NCBI GenBank assembly: GCA_000421085.1
Contig: ATWE01000003.1
Span: 124,001 to 188,000 of the forward strand
Length of the DNA: 64,000 bases
Reading direction: 5' to 3'
Source of the DNA: Ensifer sp. USDA 6670
GTDB lineage: Bacteria > Pseudomonadota > Alphaproteobacteria > Rhizobiales > Rhizobiaceae
Made by a program: the position numbers and the translations under genes. The notes under the pieces are model-generated. The model ran no database searches and was not told the DNA's origin. It saw only the letters and a program-made list of their open reading frames with translations. This document shows, piece after piece, positions 1 to 8,663 of the stretch (positions are counted from its first letter, which is position 1; each line of letters starts with the position of its first letter).

Positions 1-155
1 ACATTCCGCAGCTCGACGATCTGACGCAAAAGGGAATGGAGATCCGGGAGGGCAGGGCAATTGCGCCTTCCGATCCCGGCATCGGCATCGCCTGGGACTG
101 GGAAGCGGTCAAGGCGCGCTCGGTCGCCGAGTTCACCCGCGAGTACCGCCGGTAG
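1..155 (+). CDS. Enolase-superfamily dehydratase, 3' end only (partial)
   Basis: The reading frame that opens at base 3 runs into the window and stops at a TAG at 153-155, giving about 50 C-terminal residues. The tail contains PSDPGIGIAWDWEAV, which resembles the conserved end of mandelate racemase/muconate lactonizing type sugar-acid dehydratases, where a PGLGI-like turn closes the barrel domain. It ends 12 bases before the mutarotase-like gene and so belongs to the same operon. None of the catalytic residues lie in the window, so the substrate cannot be judged. A second, complete enolase-superfamily gene at 3756-5033 is the better candidate for L-fuconate dehydratase. Confidence 0.6.
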   Translation, partial: IPQLDDLTQKGMEIREGRAIAPSDPGIGIAWDWEAVKARSVAEFTREYRR

Positions 156-167
156 AAGGGAACGGTC

Positions 168-497
168 ATGCAGAGAATGGGAATGGTGATCGGGCTCGAA
201 CCGTCGAAAGTAGCGGAATACAAGCGGCTGCATGCGGCCGTCTGGCCGGAGATTCTCGCGCTGATCAGCGAGTGCAACATCACCAATTACTCGATCTTCC
301 TGAAGGAGCCGGAAAATCTTCTCTTCGGCTACTGGGAATATGTCGGGGAGAACTTCGAAGCCGACATGGCGAAAATGGCGGCACATCCGAAGAACCAGGA
401 ATGGTGGTCGGTGTGCATGCCCTGCCAGAAGCCGCTCGAAAGCCGCGGGCAAGGCGAGTGGTGGGCGATGATGGAGGAAGTCTTTCATCATGACTGA
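168..497 (+). CDS. L-rhamnose mutarotase family protein (probable L-fucose/6-deoxyhexose mutarotase)
   Basis: This 109-residue protein has the full length of the RhaM family of sugar mutarotases, which interconvert the anomers of L-rhamnose or related 6-deoxysugars in the cytoplasm. His22 (in LHAAVWPEIL) and Tyr41 (in NITNYSIFL) fall at the positions I recall as catalytic in E. coli RhaM, and the family motifs FGYWEY and NQEWW follow. The start is preceded by AGAAGGGAAC. Its last 8 bases overlap the next gene, so translation is probably coupled. The fuconate-type enzymes downstream suggest that L-fucose or a close relative is the substrate here. The family call is strong; the exact sugar is inferred from context. 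Confidence 0.85.
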   Translation: MQRMGMVIGLEPSKVAEYKRLHAAVWPEILALISECNITNYSIFLKEPENLLFGYWEYVGENFEADMAKMAAHPKNQEWWSVCMPCQKPLESRGQGEWWAMMEEVFHHD

Positions 498-1572
498 GAC
501 CTTCGATCCCTCGTCGCTGCGGCAATGGTGGCCGAAGCCGGTTACGCCACGGCCGATCGTCGTCTTCGGTGCGGGCAGCATCGTCGGCGATGCCCATCTT
601 CCGGCCTATAGGAACGCGGGCTTCCCGGTTGCCGGCATCTTCGATCCGGATGCGGAGAAGGCGGCGGCGCTCGCGCGGCAATGGGATGTCAGGGCGTTTA
701 CGAGCGAAGAGCAGGCTCTTTCGACGGAGAACGCGATCTTCGATCTCGCGACGCCGCCGGCCGCGCACGCCTCGATCCTCTCGAAACTGCCGAAGGGCTC
801 CTTTGCGCTGATACAGAAGCCGATGGGCAGCGATCTTGCGGCGGCGACCGGAATTCTCGAAATCTGCCGTCAGCGGAACCTCAGGGCGGCGGCGAATTTT
901 CAGCTCCGCTTCGCGCCGATGATGCTCGCGCTCAAGGACGCGATCGCCAGGGGCTATCTCGGCGAGGTGGTCGATTTCGACGCCTGGCTGGCGCTTGCGA
1001 CGCCCTGGAGGCTCTGGCCGTTCCTGAAGGGGCTGCCGCGCATCGAGATCGCGATGCACTCGATTCATTACCTGGATCTCGTTCGCGGTCTCCTCGGCGA
1101 GCCGCAGGGCGTTCATGCCAAGACCATCGGCCATCCGAACCACGATGTGGCCCAGACCCGCACCGCGGCGATCCTCGATTACGGCGATGCCGTGCGCTGC
1201 GTGCTTTCCGTCAATCACGACCACGATTTCGGACGGAGATTCCAGGCTTGTGAATTCCGAATCTGCGGAACGAGGGGTGCCGCCTATGTCAAGCTCGGCG
1301 TCAATCTCGACTACCCACGCGGCGAGCCGGACGAACTGTGGATTCGCCCAGCCGGAGGTGCCGACTGGATTCAGGTGCCGCTTGGAGGTTCCTGGTTCCC
1401 CGATGCCTTCGCCAACCGGATGGCCAATCTGCAACGCCATGCCTGCGGCGAGGATGATGAACTCATAGGGTCGGTCGAGGACGCATGGCGGACGATGGCC
1501 CTGGTGGAGGCCGCCTATCAATCGAGCGCGCGACCGGCAACGCCGATCGCAGCGCTTCCATTGGAAAAGTGA
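490..1572 (+). CDS. Gfo/Idh/MocA family sugar oxidoreductase
   Basis: This 360-residue protein has an N-terminal Rossmann fold with the nucleotide motif [15 protein letters not shown] (about residues 19-33). The sequence IQKPMG (about residues 111-116) stands where the family has its EKP motif, keeping the lysine and proline but with Gln for Glu. The C-terminal half matches the usual alpha/beta substrate domain. Family members oxidise or reduce sugars using NAD(P). It overlaps the mutarotase by 8 bases and is followed after one base by the MaoC-like gene. A sugar 1-dehydrogenase role, converting the mutarotated aldose to a lactone, would fit the pathway but is inference. No lactonase gene is visible in the window. 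Confidence 0.8.
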   Translation: MTETFDPSSLRQWWPKPVTPRPIVVFGAGSIVGDAHLPAYRNAGFPVAGIFDPDAEKAAALARQWDVRAFTSEEQALSTENAIFDLATPPAAHASILSKLPKGSFALIQKPMGSDLAAATGILEICRQRNLRAAANFQLRFAPMMLALKDAIARGYLGEVVDFDAWLALATPWRLWPFLKGLPRIEIAMHSIHYLDLVRGLLGEPQGVHAKTIGHPNHDVAQTRTAAILDYGDAVRCVLSVNHDHDFGRRFQACEFRICGTRGAAYVKLGVNLDYPRGEPDELWIRPAGGADWIQVPLGGSWFPDAFANRMANLQRHACGEDDELIGSVEDAWRTMALVEAAYQSSARPATPIAALPLEK

Positions 1573-1573
1573 G

Positions 1574-2035
1574 ATGAGTGAGCAGACGATCTACTACGAG
1601 GATTACGAACAGGGGCACGTGCGGCTGACGAGCGGACGCACGATCACGGAAACGGACTTCGTCGTCCATGCCGGGCATACGGGTGATTTCTTCCCGCACC
1701 ACATGGACGCGGAGTTTGCCAAAACGCTGCCCGGCGGTCAGCGCATTGCCCACGGCACGATGATCTTCTCGATCGGTGTCGGGCTCACCGCGTCCTTGAT
1801 CAACCCGGTCGCCTTCTCTTACGGTTACGACCGTCTGCGATTCGTCCGCCCTGTCCATATTGGCGATACGATCCGCACCCGCGTCACCATCGCCGCCAAG
1901 GAAGACGATCCAAAGCGCCCGAGGGCCGGCCGGGTCATCGAGCGGTGCGAGGTCATCAACCAGCGCGGCGAGGTCGTTCTTGCCGCGGATCACATTCTGA
2001 TCGTCGAACGCAAACCTGAGGGAACCATCCAATGA
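1574..2035 (+). CDS. MaoC-like (R)-specific hydratase/dehydratase domain protein
   Basis: This 153-residue hot-dog fold protein has the family's acid-base pair in GDFFPHHMD (about residues 36-44; Asp and His) followed by [10 protein letters not shown], corresponding to the R-hydratase motif with the conserved IAHG. Such proteins add or remove water across enoyl thioesters. It starts one base after the oxidoreductase and overlaps the next gene by ATGA (2032-2035). A MaoC-type enzyme is not part of the textbook non-phosphorylated L-fucose route, so its role here is not explained. It could act on a sugar-acid-derived intermediate or an unrelated thioester. Confidence 0.8.
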   Translation: MSEQTIYYEDYEQGHVRLTSGRTITETDFVVHAGHTGDFFPHHMDAEFAKTLPGGQRIAHGTMIFSIGVGLTASLINPVAFSYGYDRLRFVRPVHIGDTIRTRVTIAAKEDDPKRPRAGRVIERCEVINQRGEVVLAADHILIVERKPEGTIQ

Positions 2036-2766
2036 CAGCGAACCTTGCCGGAAAGGTCGTCCTTGTTACAGCCGCGGCGCAGGGGATCGGACGCGCAACC
2101 GCACTTGCCTTCGCCAAGGCCGGTGCCAAGGTCCACGCGACCGATATCAACGCGGACGCCGTTGGCAGCCTCGAAGGTGAGGCCGGCATCAGCACCCACC
2201 GGCTGGACGTCCTCGACACCTCTGCGGTCGAGGCGCTGGTCGCGGAGATCGGGGCCGTGGACGTGCTCTTCAATTGCGCCGGTTTCGTCCATGCAGGCTC
2301 GGTGCTCACGATGAAGGACGAGGACCTCGATTTTGCCTTCGACCTCAACGTCAAGTCGATGATCCGCACCATCCGCGCGGTGCTGCCCGGGATGATCGCA
2401 CGCAAGGACGGGTCGATCGTCAACATGGCCTCGGTGGCCTCCAGCATCAAAGGCGTGCCGAACCGCTTCGCCTATGGCGTGACCAAGGCAGCCGTCATCG
2501 GGCTGACGAAAGCCGTTGCGGCGGATTATGTGGGCGACGGCATTCGCTGCAATGCGATCTGCCCGGGAACGGTCGAAAGTCCGTCGCTCGAAAGCCGCAT
2601 GCGGGCACAAGGAGACTACGAGGCGGCGCGTGCGGCCTTTATCTCCCGCCAGCCGATGGGCCGCCTCGGCACGCCCGAAGAGATTGCCGACCTTGCCGTC
2701 TATCTCGCCGGCGCCACCTACACCTCCGGCCAGGCCTACGCCATCGACGGCGGCTGGACCATTTGA
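2032..2766 (+). CDS. SDR family oxidoreductase, probable 2-keto-3-deoxy-L-fuconate dehydrogenase
   Basis: This 244-residue short-chain dehydrogenase has the cofactor loop VTAAAQGIG (about residues 10-18), in which the first glycine of the usual TGxxxGIG is alanine. It then has NMASVASS (catalytic Ser about 131-138) and YGVTK (catalytic Tyr and Lys, about 148-152), and ends in the typical IDGGWTI. The alanine-containing loop and the [15 protein letters not shown] segment resemble human BDH2/DHRS6 and, from memory, bacterial 2-keto-3-deoxy-L-fuconate dehydrogenases. That would make it the NAD-dependent step giving 2,4-diketo-3-deoxy-L-fuconate, just before the FAH-family hydrolase encoded next. 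It is coupled to the MaoC gene by an ATGA overlap. Confidence 0.82.
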   Translation: MTANLAGKVVLVTAAAQGIGRATALAFAKAGAKVHATDINADAVGSLEGEAGISTHRLDVLDTSAVEALVAEIGAVDVLFNCAGFVHAGSVLTMKDEDLDFAFDLNVKSMIRTIRAVLPGMIARKDGSIVNMASVASSIKGVPNRFAYGVTKAAVIGLTKAVAADYVGDGIRCNAICPGTVESPSLESRMRAQGDYEAARAAFISRQPMGRLGTPEEIADLAVYLAGATYTSGQAYAIDGGWTI

Positions 2767-2788
2767 ACGCTCAATCAGGGAAAAGCAC

Positions 2789-3634
2789 ATGAAACTTCTT
2801 CGTTACGGCGAACCGGGCCAGGAAAAGCCGGGTCTTCTCGGATCCGACGGCATCATCCGCGATCTGTCCGGCCACGTTGCCGATCTGGCCGCCGGGGCGC
2901 TCGACCCCAGCAAGCTTGACGAACTCGCGAAGCTCGATGTCGACGCGCTGCCTGCCGTGTCCGGCAATCCGAGGCTTGGTCCCTGCGTCGCAGGTACCGG
3001 CAAGTTCATCTGCATCGGCCTCAACTATTCCGATCACGCCGCCGAGACGGGCGCGACCGTGCCGCCGGAACCGATCATCTTCATGAAGGCAACCTCCGCG
3101 ATCGTCGGGCCGAACGACGATCTGATCCTGCCGCGCGGTTCGGAAAAGACCGATTGGGAAGTGGAACTCGGCATCGTCATCGGAAAGACGGCGAAATATG
3201 TGAGCGAGGCAGACGCACTCGACTACGTCGCCGGCTATTGCACGGTCCATGATGTCTCCGAGCGCGCTTTCCAGACGGAGCGTCACGGTCAGTGGACGAA
3301 GGGCAAGTCCTGCGACACCTTCGGACCGACCGGCCCGTGGCTCGTCACCAAGGACGAGGTGGCGGACCCGCAGGATCTCGCAATGTGGCTGAAGGTCAAC
3401 GGCGAGACGATGCAGGACGGCTCGACCAAGACCATGGTCTACGGCGCCGCCTATCTCGTCTCTTATCTCTCGCAGTTCATGTCGCTGCGCCCCGGTGATA
3501 TCATTTCGACCGGCACGCCGCCGGGCGTGGGCATGGGCATGAAGCCGCCGCGCTATCTGAAGGCCGGTGACGTCGTCGAACTCGGCATAGAGGGCCTCGG
3601 CAGCCAGAAGCAGCGCGTTCGCGCCGACGCCTGA
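2789..3634 (+). CDS. Fumarylacetoacetate hydrolase family protein, probable 2,4-diketo-3-deoxy-L-fuconate hydrolase
   Basis: This 281-residue protein starts at the ATG at 2789, behind CAGGGAAAAGCAC; an upstream extension of the frame only reads through the SDR gene. It carries the FAH hallmarks: CIGLNYSDHAAE, then IIFMKATSAIVGP, then DWEVELGIVIGK, whose acidic residues bind the divalent metal, and ISTGTPPGVGMGM near the end. The family cleaves C-C bonds in 2,4-diketo acids. Directly after the SDR, the expected reaction is splitting of 2,4-diketo-3-deoxy-L-fuconate into pyruvate and lactate. The enzyme class is clear; the substrate is inferred from the neighbours. Confidence 0.85.
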   Translation: MKLLRYGEPGQEKPGLLGSDGIIRDLSGHVADLAAGALDPSKLDELAKLDVDALPAVSGNPRLGPCVAGTGKFICIGLNYSDHAAETGATVPPEPIIFMKATSAIVGPNDDLILPRGSEKTDWEVELGIVIGKTAKYVSEADALDYVAGYCTVHDVSERAFQTERHGQWTKGKSCDTFGPTGPWLVTKDEVADPQDLAMWLKVNGETMQDGSTKTMVYGAAYLVSYLSQFMSLRPGDIISTGTPPGVGMGMKPPRYLKAGDVVELGIEGLGSQKQRVRADA

Positions 3635-3647
3635 GCTACGCAAGTTT

Positions 3648-3731
3648 CCTTCGGTCCTATCCGACTGAAGGACACGAACAGGCAGCATCGAAGTGCCACA
3701 GTGATCTCCGCGCGTCCGAAAAGGCGCGCGG
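3648..3731 (+). other. Two stem-loops in the hydrolase-dehydratase gap
   Basis: The 121-base gap contains two inverted repeats. The first pairs 3648-3656 (CCTTCGGTC) with 3663-3671 (GACTGAAGG), nine base pairs including one G.U, with a six-base loop. The second pairs 3708-3714 (CCGCGCG) with 3725-3731 (CGCGCGG), seven perfect pairs with a ten-base loop. Neither has a U-tract, so they look like RNA processing or stability elements inside the operon rather than terminators. A TTGGAG ribosome site follows before the ATG at 3756. Confidence 0.4.
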
Positions 3732-3755
3732 CGCTGTAGGCCTATTGGAGCAAAC

Positions 3756-5033
3756 ATGACCCGCATCACCGACCTTCGCGTCTTCGACCTTCGTTTTCCG
3801 ACCTCGGCGAGCCTCGACGGTTCGGACGCCATGAACCCGGATCCGGACTATTCGGCGGCTTACGTTATCCTCGACACGGATCGGCCGGGACTGGCGGGCC
3901 ACGGCCTCACCTTCACCATCGGGCGCGGCAACGACATATGCTGCATGGCGATCGAGGCCATGCGGCATCTCGTCGTCGGCCAGGACATCGGCGACATTCT
4001 GAAACATCCCGGCCGCTTCTGGCGGCACCTGACGAGCGACAGCCAGCTGCGCTGGATCGGACCGGAAAAGGGCGCGATCCATCTTGCGACCGGCGCCATC
4101 GTCAACGCCGTCTGGGACCTCCTCGCGAAGAACGCCGGCAAGCCGGTGTGGCGTCTCGTGGCCGACATGCCGGCGGAAGAGATCGCCGACATCGTCGACT
4201 ATCGCTATTTGACGGATGTTCTCACCCGCGACGAGGCGGTCGAGATCCTGCGGCGGGCCGAGCCCGGGAAGGCCGAGCGGATCGTGACGCTAGAGAAGGA
4301 GGGCTACCCCTGCTACACGACTTCTGCCGGCTGGCTCGGCTATGACGACGAAAAGCTTCGGCGGCTTGCGCAGGAGGCGGTCGACGCAGGCTTCGACCAC
4401 ATCAAGATGAAGGTCGGGCGTGACCTCGACGACGATATCCGCCGGCTGAGGATTGCCCGCGAAGTGATCGGCCCCGACAGGTACCTGATGATCGACGCGA
4501 ACCAGGTCTGGGAAGTGGGAGAGGCGATCGAATGGGTGCAAAAGCTCGCCTTTGCCAAGCCCTTCTTCATAGAGGAGCCGACGAGCCCGGACGATGTCGC
4601 CGGGCACCGAAAGATCCGCGAAGCGATCGGACCGGTCAAGGTCGCGACCGGCGAGATGTGCCAGAACCGCATCATGTTCAAGCAGTTCATCGCCGAGGGC
4701 GCGATCGACATCGTGCAGATCGATTCCTGCCGCATGGGCGGACTGAATGAGGTGCTGGCGGTGCTGTTGATCGCTGCCAAATACGGGCTGCCCGTCTGGC
4801 CGCACGCCGGCGGCGTCGGCCTCTGCGAATATGTGCAGCACCTTTCGATGATCGATTACGTTGCCGTTTCCGGTACGAAGGACGGGCGCGTGATCGAATA
4901 TGTCGACCACCTGCACGAACATTTCCTGGACCCGTGCGTGATCAGCAACGCTGCTTACATGCCGCCGGAGCGGCCTGGCTTCTCGATCGAAATGAAGCAA
5001 CAATCGATCGAAGACTACACATTTGACGGCTGA
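3756..5033 (+). CDS. L-fuconate dehydratase-like enolase superfamily enzyme
   Basis: This 425-residue protein matches the length of the fuconate dehydratase (FucD/ENOSF1) branch of the enolase superfamily. Visible catalytic landmarks in order are KMKVG (KxK, about residues 216-218), MIDANQVW (metal Asp, about 247), IEEPTSPDD (metal Glu, about 271), TGEMCQNR (Glu, about 298) and HAGGVGLCE (general-acid His, about 348). These enzymes abstract the alpha proton of an aldonic acid and expel water to give a 2-keto-3-deoxy acid, which here would feed the SDR and FAH-family enzymes encoded just upstream. The gene ends 59 bases before the convergent nasS-like gene. Confidence 0.85.
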   Translation: MTRITDLRVFDLRFPTSASLDGSDAMNPDPDYSAAYVILDTDRPGLAGHGLTFTIGRGNDICCMAIEAMRHLVVGQDIGDILKHPGRFWRHLTSDSQLRWIGPEKGAIHLATGAIVNAVWDLLAKNAGKPVWRLVADMPAEEIADIVDYRYLTDVLTRDEAVEILRRAEPGKAERIVTLEKEGYPCYTTSAGWLGYDDEKLRRLAQEAVDAGFDHIKMKVGRDLDDDIRRLRIAREVIGPDRYLMIDANQVWEVGEAIEWVQKLAFAKPFFIEEPTSPDDVAGHRKIREAIGPVKVATGEMCQNRIMFKQFIAEGAIDIVQIDSCRMGGLNEVLAVLLIAAKYGLPVWPHAGGVGLCEYVQHLSMIDYVAVSGTKDGRVIEYVDHLHEHFLDPCVISNAAYMPPERPGFSIEMKQQSIEDYTFDG

Positions 5034-5092
5034 TGTGAGCGCTCCGTCTTCGTGACGCCCGTGAATGGATCCTCGTGTCGAGCACGCCTCGC

Positions 5093-6400
5093 TCAGATAT
5101 CATCGGCCGGGTTCTGCACCCGGCCTTTGGCTCCGACGGTAAAGGACTTGATATAGTCGTCGATCCTGTCTGGATCGAAGACGTGGCCGTCCATGAAACG
5201 ATCGCCGTCCGTTGCTCCTTCGAGCCTGCTGCCGTCCGCGCCGGCCGGGACGGCGTCCTTGCCGAGCGCCTCGCGATAGAGGTCGGGACGATAGGCGGAG
5301 AGGGCCGCTTCAATTCCCTGCCTCGACAAGGATGCCTGTCCCCAGCGCACCATCTGACTATAGGTCCAGAGCGCCTGGCTGGGGCGCGGGAAGTTGGCAA
5401 AGCCTGCGTGGAAGACGAGATAGTTCTCGACGACGCGGCGGTTTCCCTCCGGGTCGATTGCGAATTCGCCCGCAAGTACCCGGCGGATGATATCGGCCGG
5501 CGCGGCCACGTGGCGCTCCTCTGCCAGGACCTCCGCAAGGCGGATGCGGTTGGCGGGCTCGTCCGACCAGCGGGCGGCGCGGTCGAGCGCTACGATCAGG
5601 CGCGAGACCGTTTCCCTATTGGTCTCCGCCCATTCGGGACGCATGCCGATGACTTTTTCCGGTGCCGAGGGCCAGATGTCCTGCTTGGTCGCGACGATGC
5701 GGCCGACGCCGCGTTCGGATGCGACCATGTTCCAGGGCGCACCGACGCAAAAGCCGTCGATCGCGCCCGCGGCCAGCGCGTCGGAGGTCATTTGCGGCGG
5801 CACCACGACCAGCTTGACGTCACGGTCGGGATCGATGCCGCCAGCCGCGAGCCAATAGCGGAACTCGTAGTTATGGGAGGAGAAGGGGTAGGTGACGCCG
5901 AGCGTCAGGGGCGGCTTGCCGGCTGCCTGCGCGCTGCGGACGACCGCCGCTAGGGCCCTGGCATTCTTCAACGCATCCTCGCCTGCGCCGAGCCCTCCTT
6001 CCTGCTGCATGAGCCCGTAGAGCCGCGTCGAAAGCGTGATGGCGTTGCCGCCGCGCCCCAGGGAAAAGGGCGCAATCGTCGGTGACGGATTGGAGCCGAG
6101 ACCGAGCATGGCGGCAACCGGCATGGGTGAAAGCATGTGAGCCACGTCGAACTGACGAAAGGCAAGCCTGTCGCGTACATTCGCCCAGGAGACGTCCTTG
6201 ACGAGTTCGAGGGTGATCCCTTCGCGCTGCGCAAAGCCGAATTCGGCGGCGGCGATCAGCACGGCCGCGTCCACGAGCGGGATGAAGCCCGCGCGGACGG
6301 TGCGCGAACCCTCGTGCCGGATGCTTCCCGGCGCCGGCAGGGCGCCGCCGGCGGAGAGCTTCTCGCCCCTGAATTCACTTTTGTTCGTCAATATGTTCAC
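5093..6400 (-). CDS. nasS: NasS-like cytoplasmic nitrate/nitrite sensor (NrtA/CmpA family)
   Basis: This 435-residue protein belongs to the nitrate/bicarbonate-binding family of NrtA and CmpA. The segments VRAGFIPLVDAAVLIAAAEF, SWANVRDRLAF and DVAHMLSPMP are typical of the ligand-binding fold. No signal peptide or lipobox precedes them, which fits a cytoplasmic sensor rather than an importer subunit. In the known NasS-NasT system NasS binds and holds the antiterminator NasT until nitrate or nitrite releases it. The gene follows nasT by 40 bases on the same strand. The start is uncertain: GTG at 6400, or a TTG at 6391 that is better spaced from a GGAG. No nitrate or nitrite reductase genes are in the window. 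Confidence 0.85.
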   Translation of the reverse strand: MNILTNKSEFRGEKLSAGGALPAPGSIRHEGSRTVRAGFIPLVDAAVLIAAAEFGFAQREGITLELVKDVSWANVRDRLAFRQFDVAHMLSPMPVAAMLGLGSNPSPTIAPFSLGRGGNAITLSTRLYGLMQQEGGLGAGEDALKNARALAAVVRSAQAAGKPPLTLGVTYPFSSHNYEFRYWLAAGGIDPDRDVKLVVVPPQMTSDALAAGAIDGFCVGAPWNMVASERGVGRIVATKQDIWPSAPEKVIGMRPEWAETNRETVSRLIVALDRAARWSDEPANRIRLAEVLAEERHVAAPADIIRRVLAGEFAIDPEGNRRVVENYLVFHAGFANFPRPSQALWTYSQMVRWGQASLSRQGIEAALSAYRPDLYREALGKDAVPAGADGSRLEGATDGDRFMDGHVFDPDRIDDYIKSFTVGAKGRVQNPADDI

Positions 6401-6440
6401 TCCGGTGTCTCCCGAGGTGCCGCAGCAAAAGAGCGGCCGG

Positions 6441-7031
6441 TCACCGGATCAGCAATCCGGCGGCGGTCACGACGCTTTGCGCGATCTCCGAAATCTTTTT
6501 CTTCTCGTTCATCGCCGTCTGGCGCAGCAGCGCGAAGGCTTCCTCTTCGGAAAGGCCGCGCATCTTCATGAGAATACCCTTGGCGCGCTCGACGAGCTTG
6601 CGCTCCTCGAGCGCGGATTTGGCGTCTGCCAGCTCGCGCTGAAGCCGGCTGAAGGCCTTGAAGCGGCTGACAGCCATGTCGAGGATCGGCTTGACGCGCT
6701 CCTTCTTTAAGCCGTCGACGATGTAGGCCGAGACGCCTGCCTCGACCGCCGCCTCGATAGAGGCCGTGTCGGAGCGGTCCACGAACATGGCGATCGGCCG
6801 GCCGACCGTGCGGGTCAGCTGGAAAAGATGCTCCATCATGTCCCGGTTAGGATTTTCGATGTCTATCACAATCACGTCGGGCCGGAGCGTCTCAATGACC
6901 CGAGCGACACCGTGAACCTCATGGATCACGGTGACCTTCCCGTGTCCTGCTTCGCGCAGTCCTTCCTCGATGATCGAGGCGCGGATGGCGTTCTCGTCAA
7001 TCACAAGAATGGTGAGGTCGCGATGAGTCAT
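6441..7031 (-). CDS. nasT: NasT-like response regulator with ANTAR RNA-binding domain
   Basis: This 196-residue protein has a receiver-like domain (about residues 1-125; ILVIDEN near the start, VIVIDIENPNRDM around the usual phospho-acceptor) followed by a helix and a C-terminal ANTAR domain (about 135-190, with ERKLVERAKGILM and EEEAFALLRQTAM). ANTAR proteins bind two-hexaloop RNA and prevent transcription termination. Paired with the NasS-like gene 40 bases downstream, it is the predicted antiterminator for nitrate assimilation genes that must lie elsewhere. Two copies of a 13-base direct repeat sit upstream at 7073-7113. Confidence 0.88.
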   Translation of the reverse strand: MTHRDLTILVIDENAIRASIIEEGLREAGHGKVTVIHEVHGVARVIETLRPDVIVIDIENPNRDMMEHLFQLTRTVGRPIAMFVDRSDTASIEAAVEAGVSAYIVDGLKKERVKPILDMAVSRFKAFSRLQRELADAKSALEERKLVERAKGILMKMRGLSEEEAFALLRQTAMNEKKKISEIAQSVVTAAGLLIR

Positions 7032-7072
7032 GCCGTATCATGATGCGATGCAGCAATTTTCGCAATATAGAT

Positions 7073-7113
7073 ATGCCTAAATATTTTGCGGAATACTTTA
7101 ATGCCTAAATATT
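7073..7113. promoter_or_regulatory. Direct repeat upstream of nasT
   Basis: The 13-mer ATGCCTAAATATT occurs twice in the same orientation, at 7073-7085 and 7101-7113, with starts 28 bases apart. It lies in the 111-base AT-rich gap between the nasT start (7031) and the end of the TfuA-like gene (7143). The position 40-80 bases before the nasT start codon suggests a regulator binding site, but no known consensus was recognised. Confidence 0.4.
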
Positions 7114-7142
7114 ATGCTCGTGACTGCCAATCTGGCGCAAAT

Positions 7143-7874
7143 TCAGGCAGGGTCGTTTCTGGAAGACGGCAACAGGTCAAGCGATCTCTCCCAGAGGCTG
7201 GTCGCATGGAACGTCCATTGGCATTTGACATGCTGCCGTTCGCCTGTGTGGCTGCGCAGGGCTTCCAGAAGTTCGAGGGCGTCGGCCCGTTTCTGATCGA
7301 CATAGCCCGCCCGCAGTTTCCCGATCAGCGTATCTCCCCTCGTCATGAGCCGGGCGCGCGCAGCGATCGCACCCCAGGTCCGTTCCTTGTAAAACAAGGA
7401 GGAGACGGCTTCCTCGATGCAAGCGGCATCTTCGACGGACAAGGATCGCAGTTCCAGGAGCAGGCGGAGGGTGGCTCTGACATTGACGAGAGGGATGGTC
7501 AGCGGCGCGTAGCCGAGTTCCTCGGGAGCGTGGAGCAGTGCCACGTCGGAATCGTCTTCGGCCTCGCCGGTTACATATTGGCGAAAGATCTCGCCGATGC
7601 CGGCCATTCCGAAATCTGCGCATTCGGCCGCGCGCAGAGCACCCATGCTCGCTGCGCCGAAGACGGCCACGCCTTCGGAAAGGGCGAAGAGAATTTCCTT
7701 GTGCCAGACGGGCGCGACATATTCGAAGTTGCCGTCGATCAGGCCGATCGCCGTGGCGCCGTCGCGCACCGCGTGGAGGACATCACCCTGCCTGGCAGGC
7801 GGCCGGATCGTGAGCGTGTCGCCGGCCAACCGCTCTGCATCGGGAACGGTCGGGCCAACGAATACGACTTTCAT
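7143..7874 (-). CDS. TfuA-like protein (no YcaO partner adjacent)
   Basis: This 243-residue protein begins MKVVFVGPTVP and carries the TfuA core sequence, including GDVLHAVRDGATAIGLIDG, HKEILFALSEGVAVFGAASM and GALRAAECADFGM. TfuA proteins usually act with a YcaO enzyme in thioamide-type backbone modification of peptides or proteins; rhizobial tfuA was first named from trifolitoxin genes. No YcaO, precursor peptide or exporter is nearby: the neighbours are nasT downstream and an Xre regulator upstream, both on the same strand. The start has a GAGGCGGG ribosome site. The family call is good; the function at this locus is unknown. Confidence 0.75.
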   Translation of the reverse strand: MKVVFVGPTVPDAERLAGDTLTIRPPARQGDVLHAVRDGATAIGLIDGNFEYVAPVWHKEILFALSEGVAVFGAASMGALRAAECADFGMAGIGEIFRQYVTGEAEDDSDVALLHAPEELGYAPLTIPLVNVRATLRLLLELRSLSVEDAACIEEAVSSLFYKERTWGAIAARARLMTRGDTLIGKLRAGYVDQKRADALELLEALRSHTGERQHVKCQWTFHATSLWERSLDLLPSSRNDPA

Positions 7875-7957
7875 CCCGCCTCAGTGGATTTGAAAACGGC
7901 GGAAGCAGTCTGTCCGCCGCCAATCGCCGTCACGGACAGCTATGTTCATGGCGACCT

Positions 7958-8416
7958 TCAGCCACGGAGTGATTCCGCGTGGCGGATTCCGGATTGGGCC
8001 GGGGTCTGATCCGACTCGGGCGTCTGCGCCATCGCCGCGACGAGAGAGATAATCTTTTTGCGAAGCACCGGGTCAGTGATCTTCAGGAAGGCCCGGTTGA
8101 GCGCAATACCCTCCTTCGAGGCAACGAAGGATGAAATCTCCTGGGATTCGTGAACATCGGCAGCGGGCTTGCCCGATTGGGCGCTGCCTTCGTCCTGCTG
8201 GAAGAAAAAGCTCGGATGGACGCCGAGTATGTCGGCGATTGCCTGCAACCGGCTGGCGCCGATGCGGTTGGTGCCTTTTTCGTATTTCTGGACTTGCTGA
8301 AAGGTGATGCCGAGCCCGTCGGCGAGCCTTTCCTGGCTCAGACCTATCATCAGCCTGCGCATGCGAACACGCGAGCCGACAAAGGCATCGATCGGGTTAG
8401 GATCCTTCTTGTTCAT
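7958..8416 (-). CDS. Xre-family (helix-turn-helix) transcriptional regulator
   Basis: This 152-residue protein has an N-terminal Xre/Cro-type HTH (about residues 14-68: VGSRVRMRRLMIGLSQERL, then GITFQQVQKYEKGTNRI, then LQAIADILGV). The C-terminal half has no recognised ligand domain. Similar short Xre regulators are common in rhizobia. It is transcribed toward the TfuA-like gene, 83 bases away, and diverges from the gluconokinase across a 247-base intergenic region, so it could regulate either neighbour. The target is unknown. Confidence 0.85.
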   Translation of the reverse strand: MNKKDPNPIDAFVGSRVRMRRLMIGLSQERLADGLGITFQQVQKYEKGTNRIGASRLQAIADILGVHPSFFFQQDEGSAQSGKPAADVHESQEISSFVASKEGIALNRAFLKITDPVLRKKIISLVAAMAQTPESDQTPAQSGIRHAESLRG

Positions 8417-8663
8417 CTGGTAGTCTCCTCGCGAGTTCGATTCAGCTTATGGCATATAAGTTTGCTTGAATGGACGCCGCGATGCAATCAGCACGCGCCG
8501 CTTTCTGTGGCAAAACGCGACTTTCCAATGATTGTCGAGTTCGAAACACCGGCCGGCAGAGGACTTGCCGCGCCAAGGGGGCAAGGCGCAGCATTCATGT
8601 ACCGGGACGTTGCCGCCGAATCGGATGGGAAGAAACATCAGTAGGGAGTGGAAGCCTGCGACA
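8417..8663. other. Divergent intergenic region, xre regulator / gluconokinase
   Basis: This 247-base stretch separates the Xre-type gene (minus strand) from gntK (plus strand) and must hold both promoters. Reading frames crossing it lack convincing coding features, and no clear palindrome or terminator was identified by eye. Confidence 0.4.
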
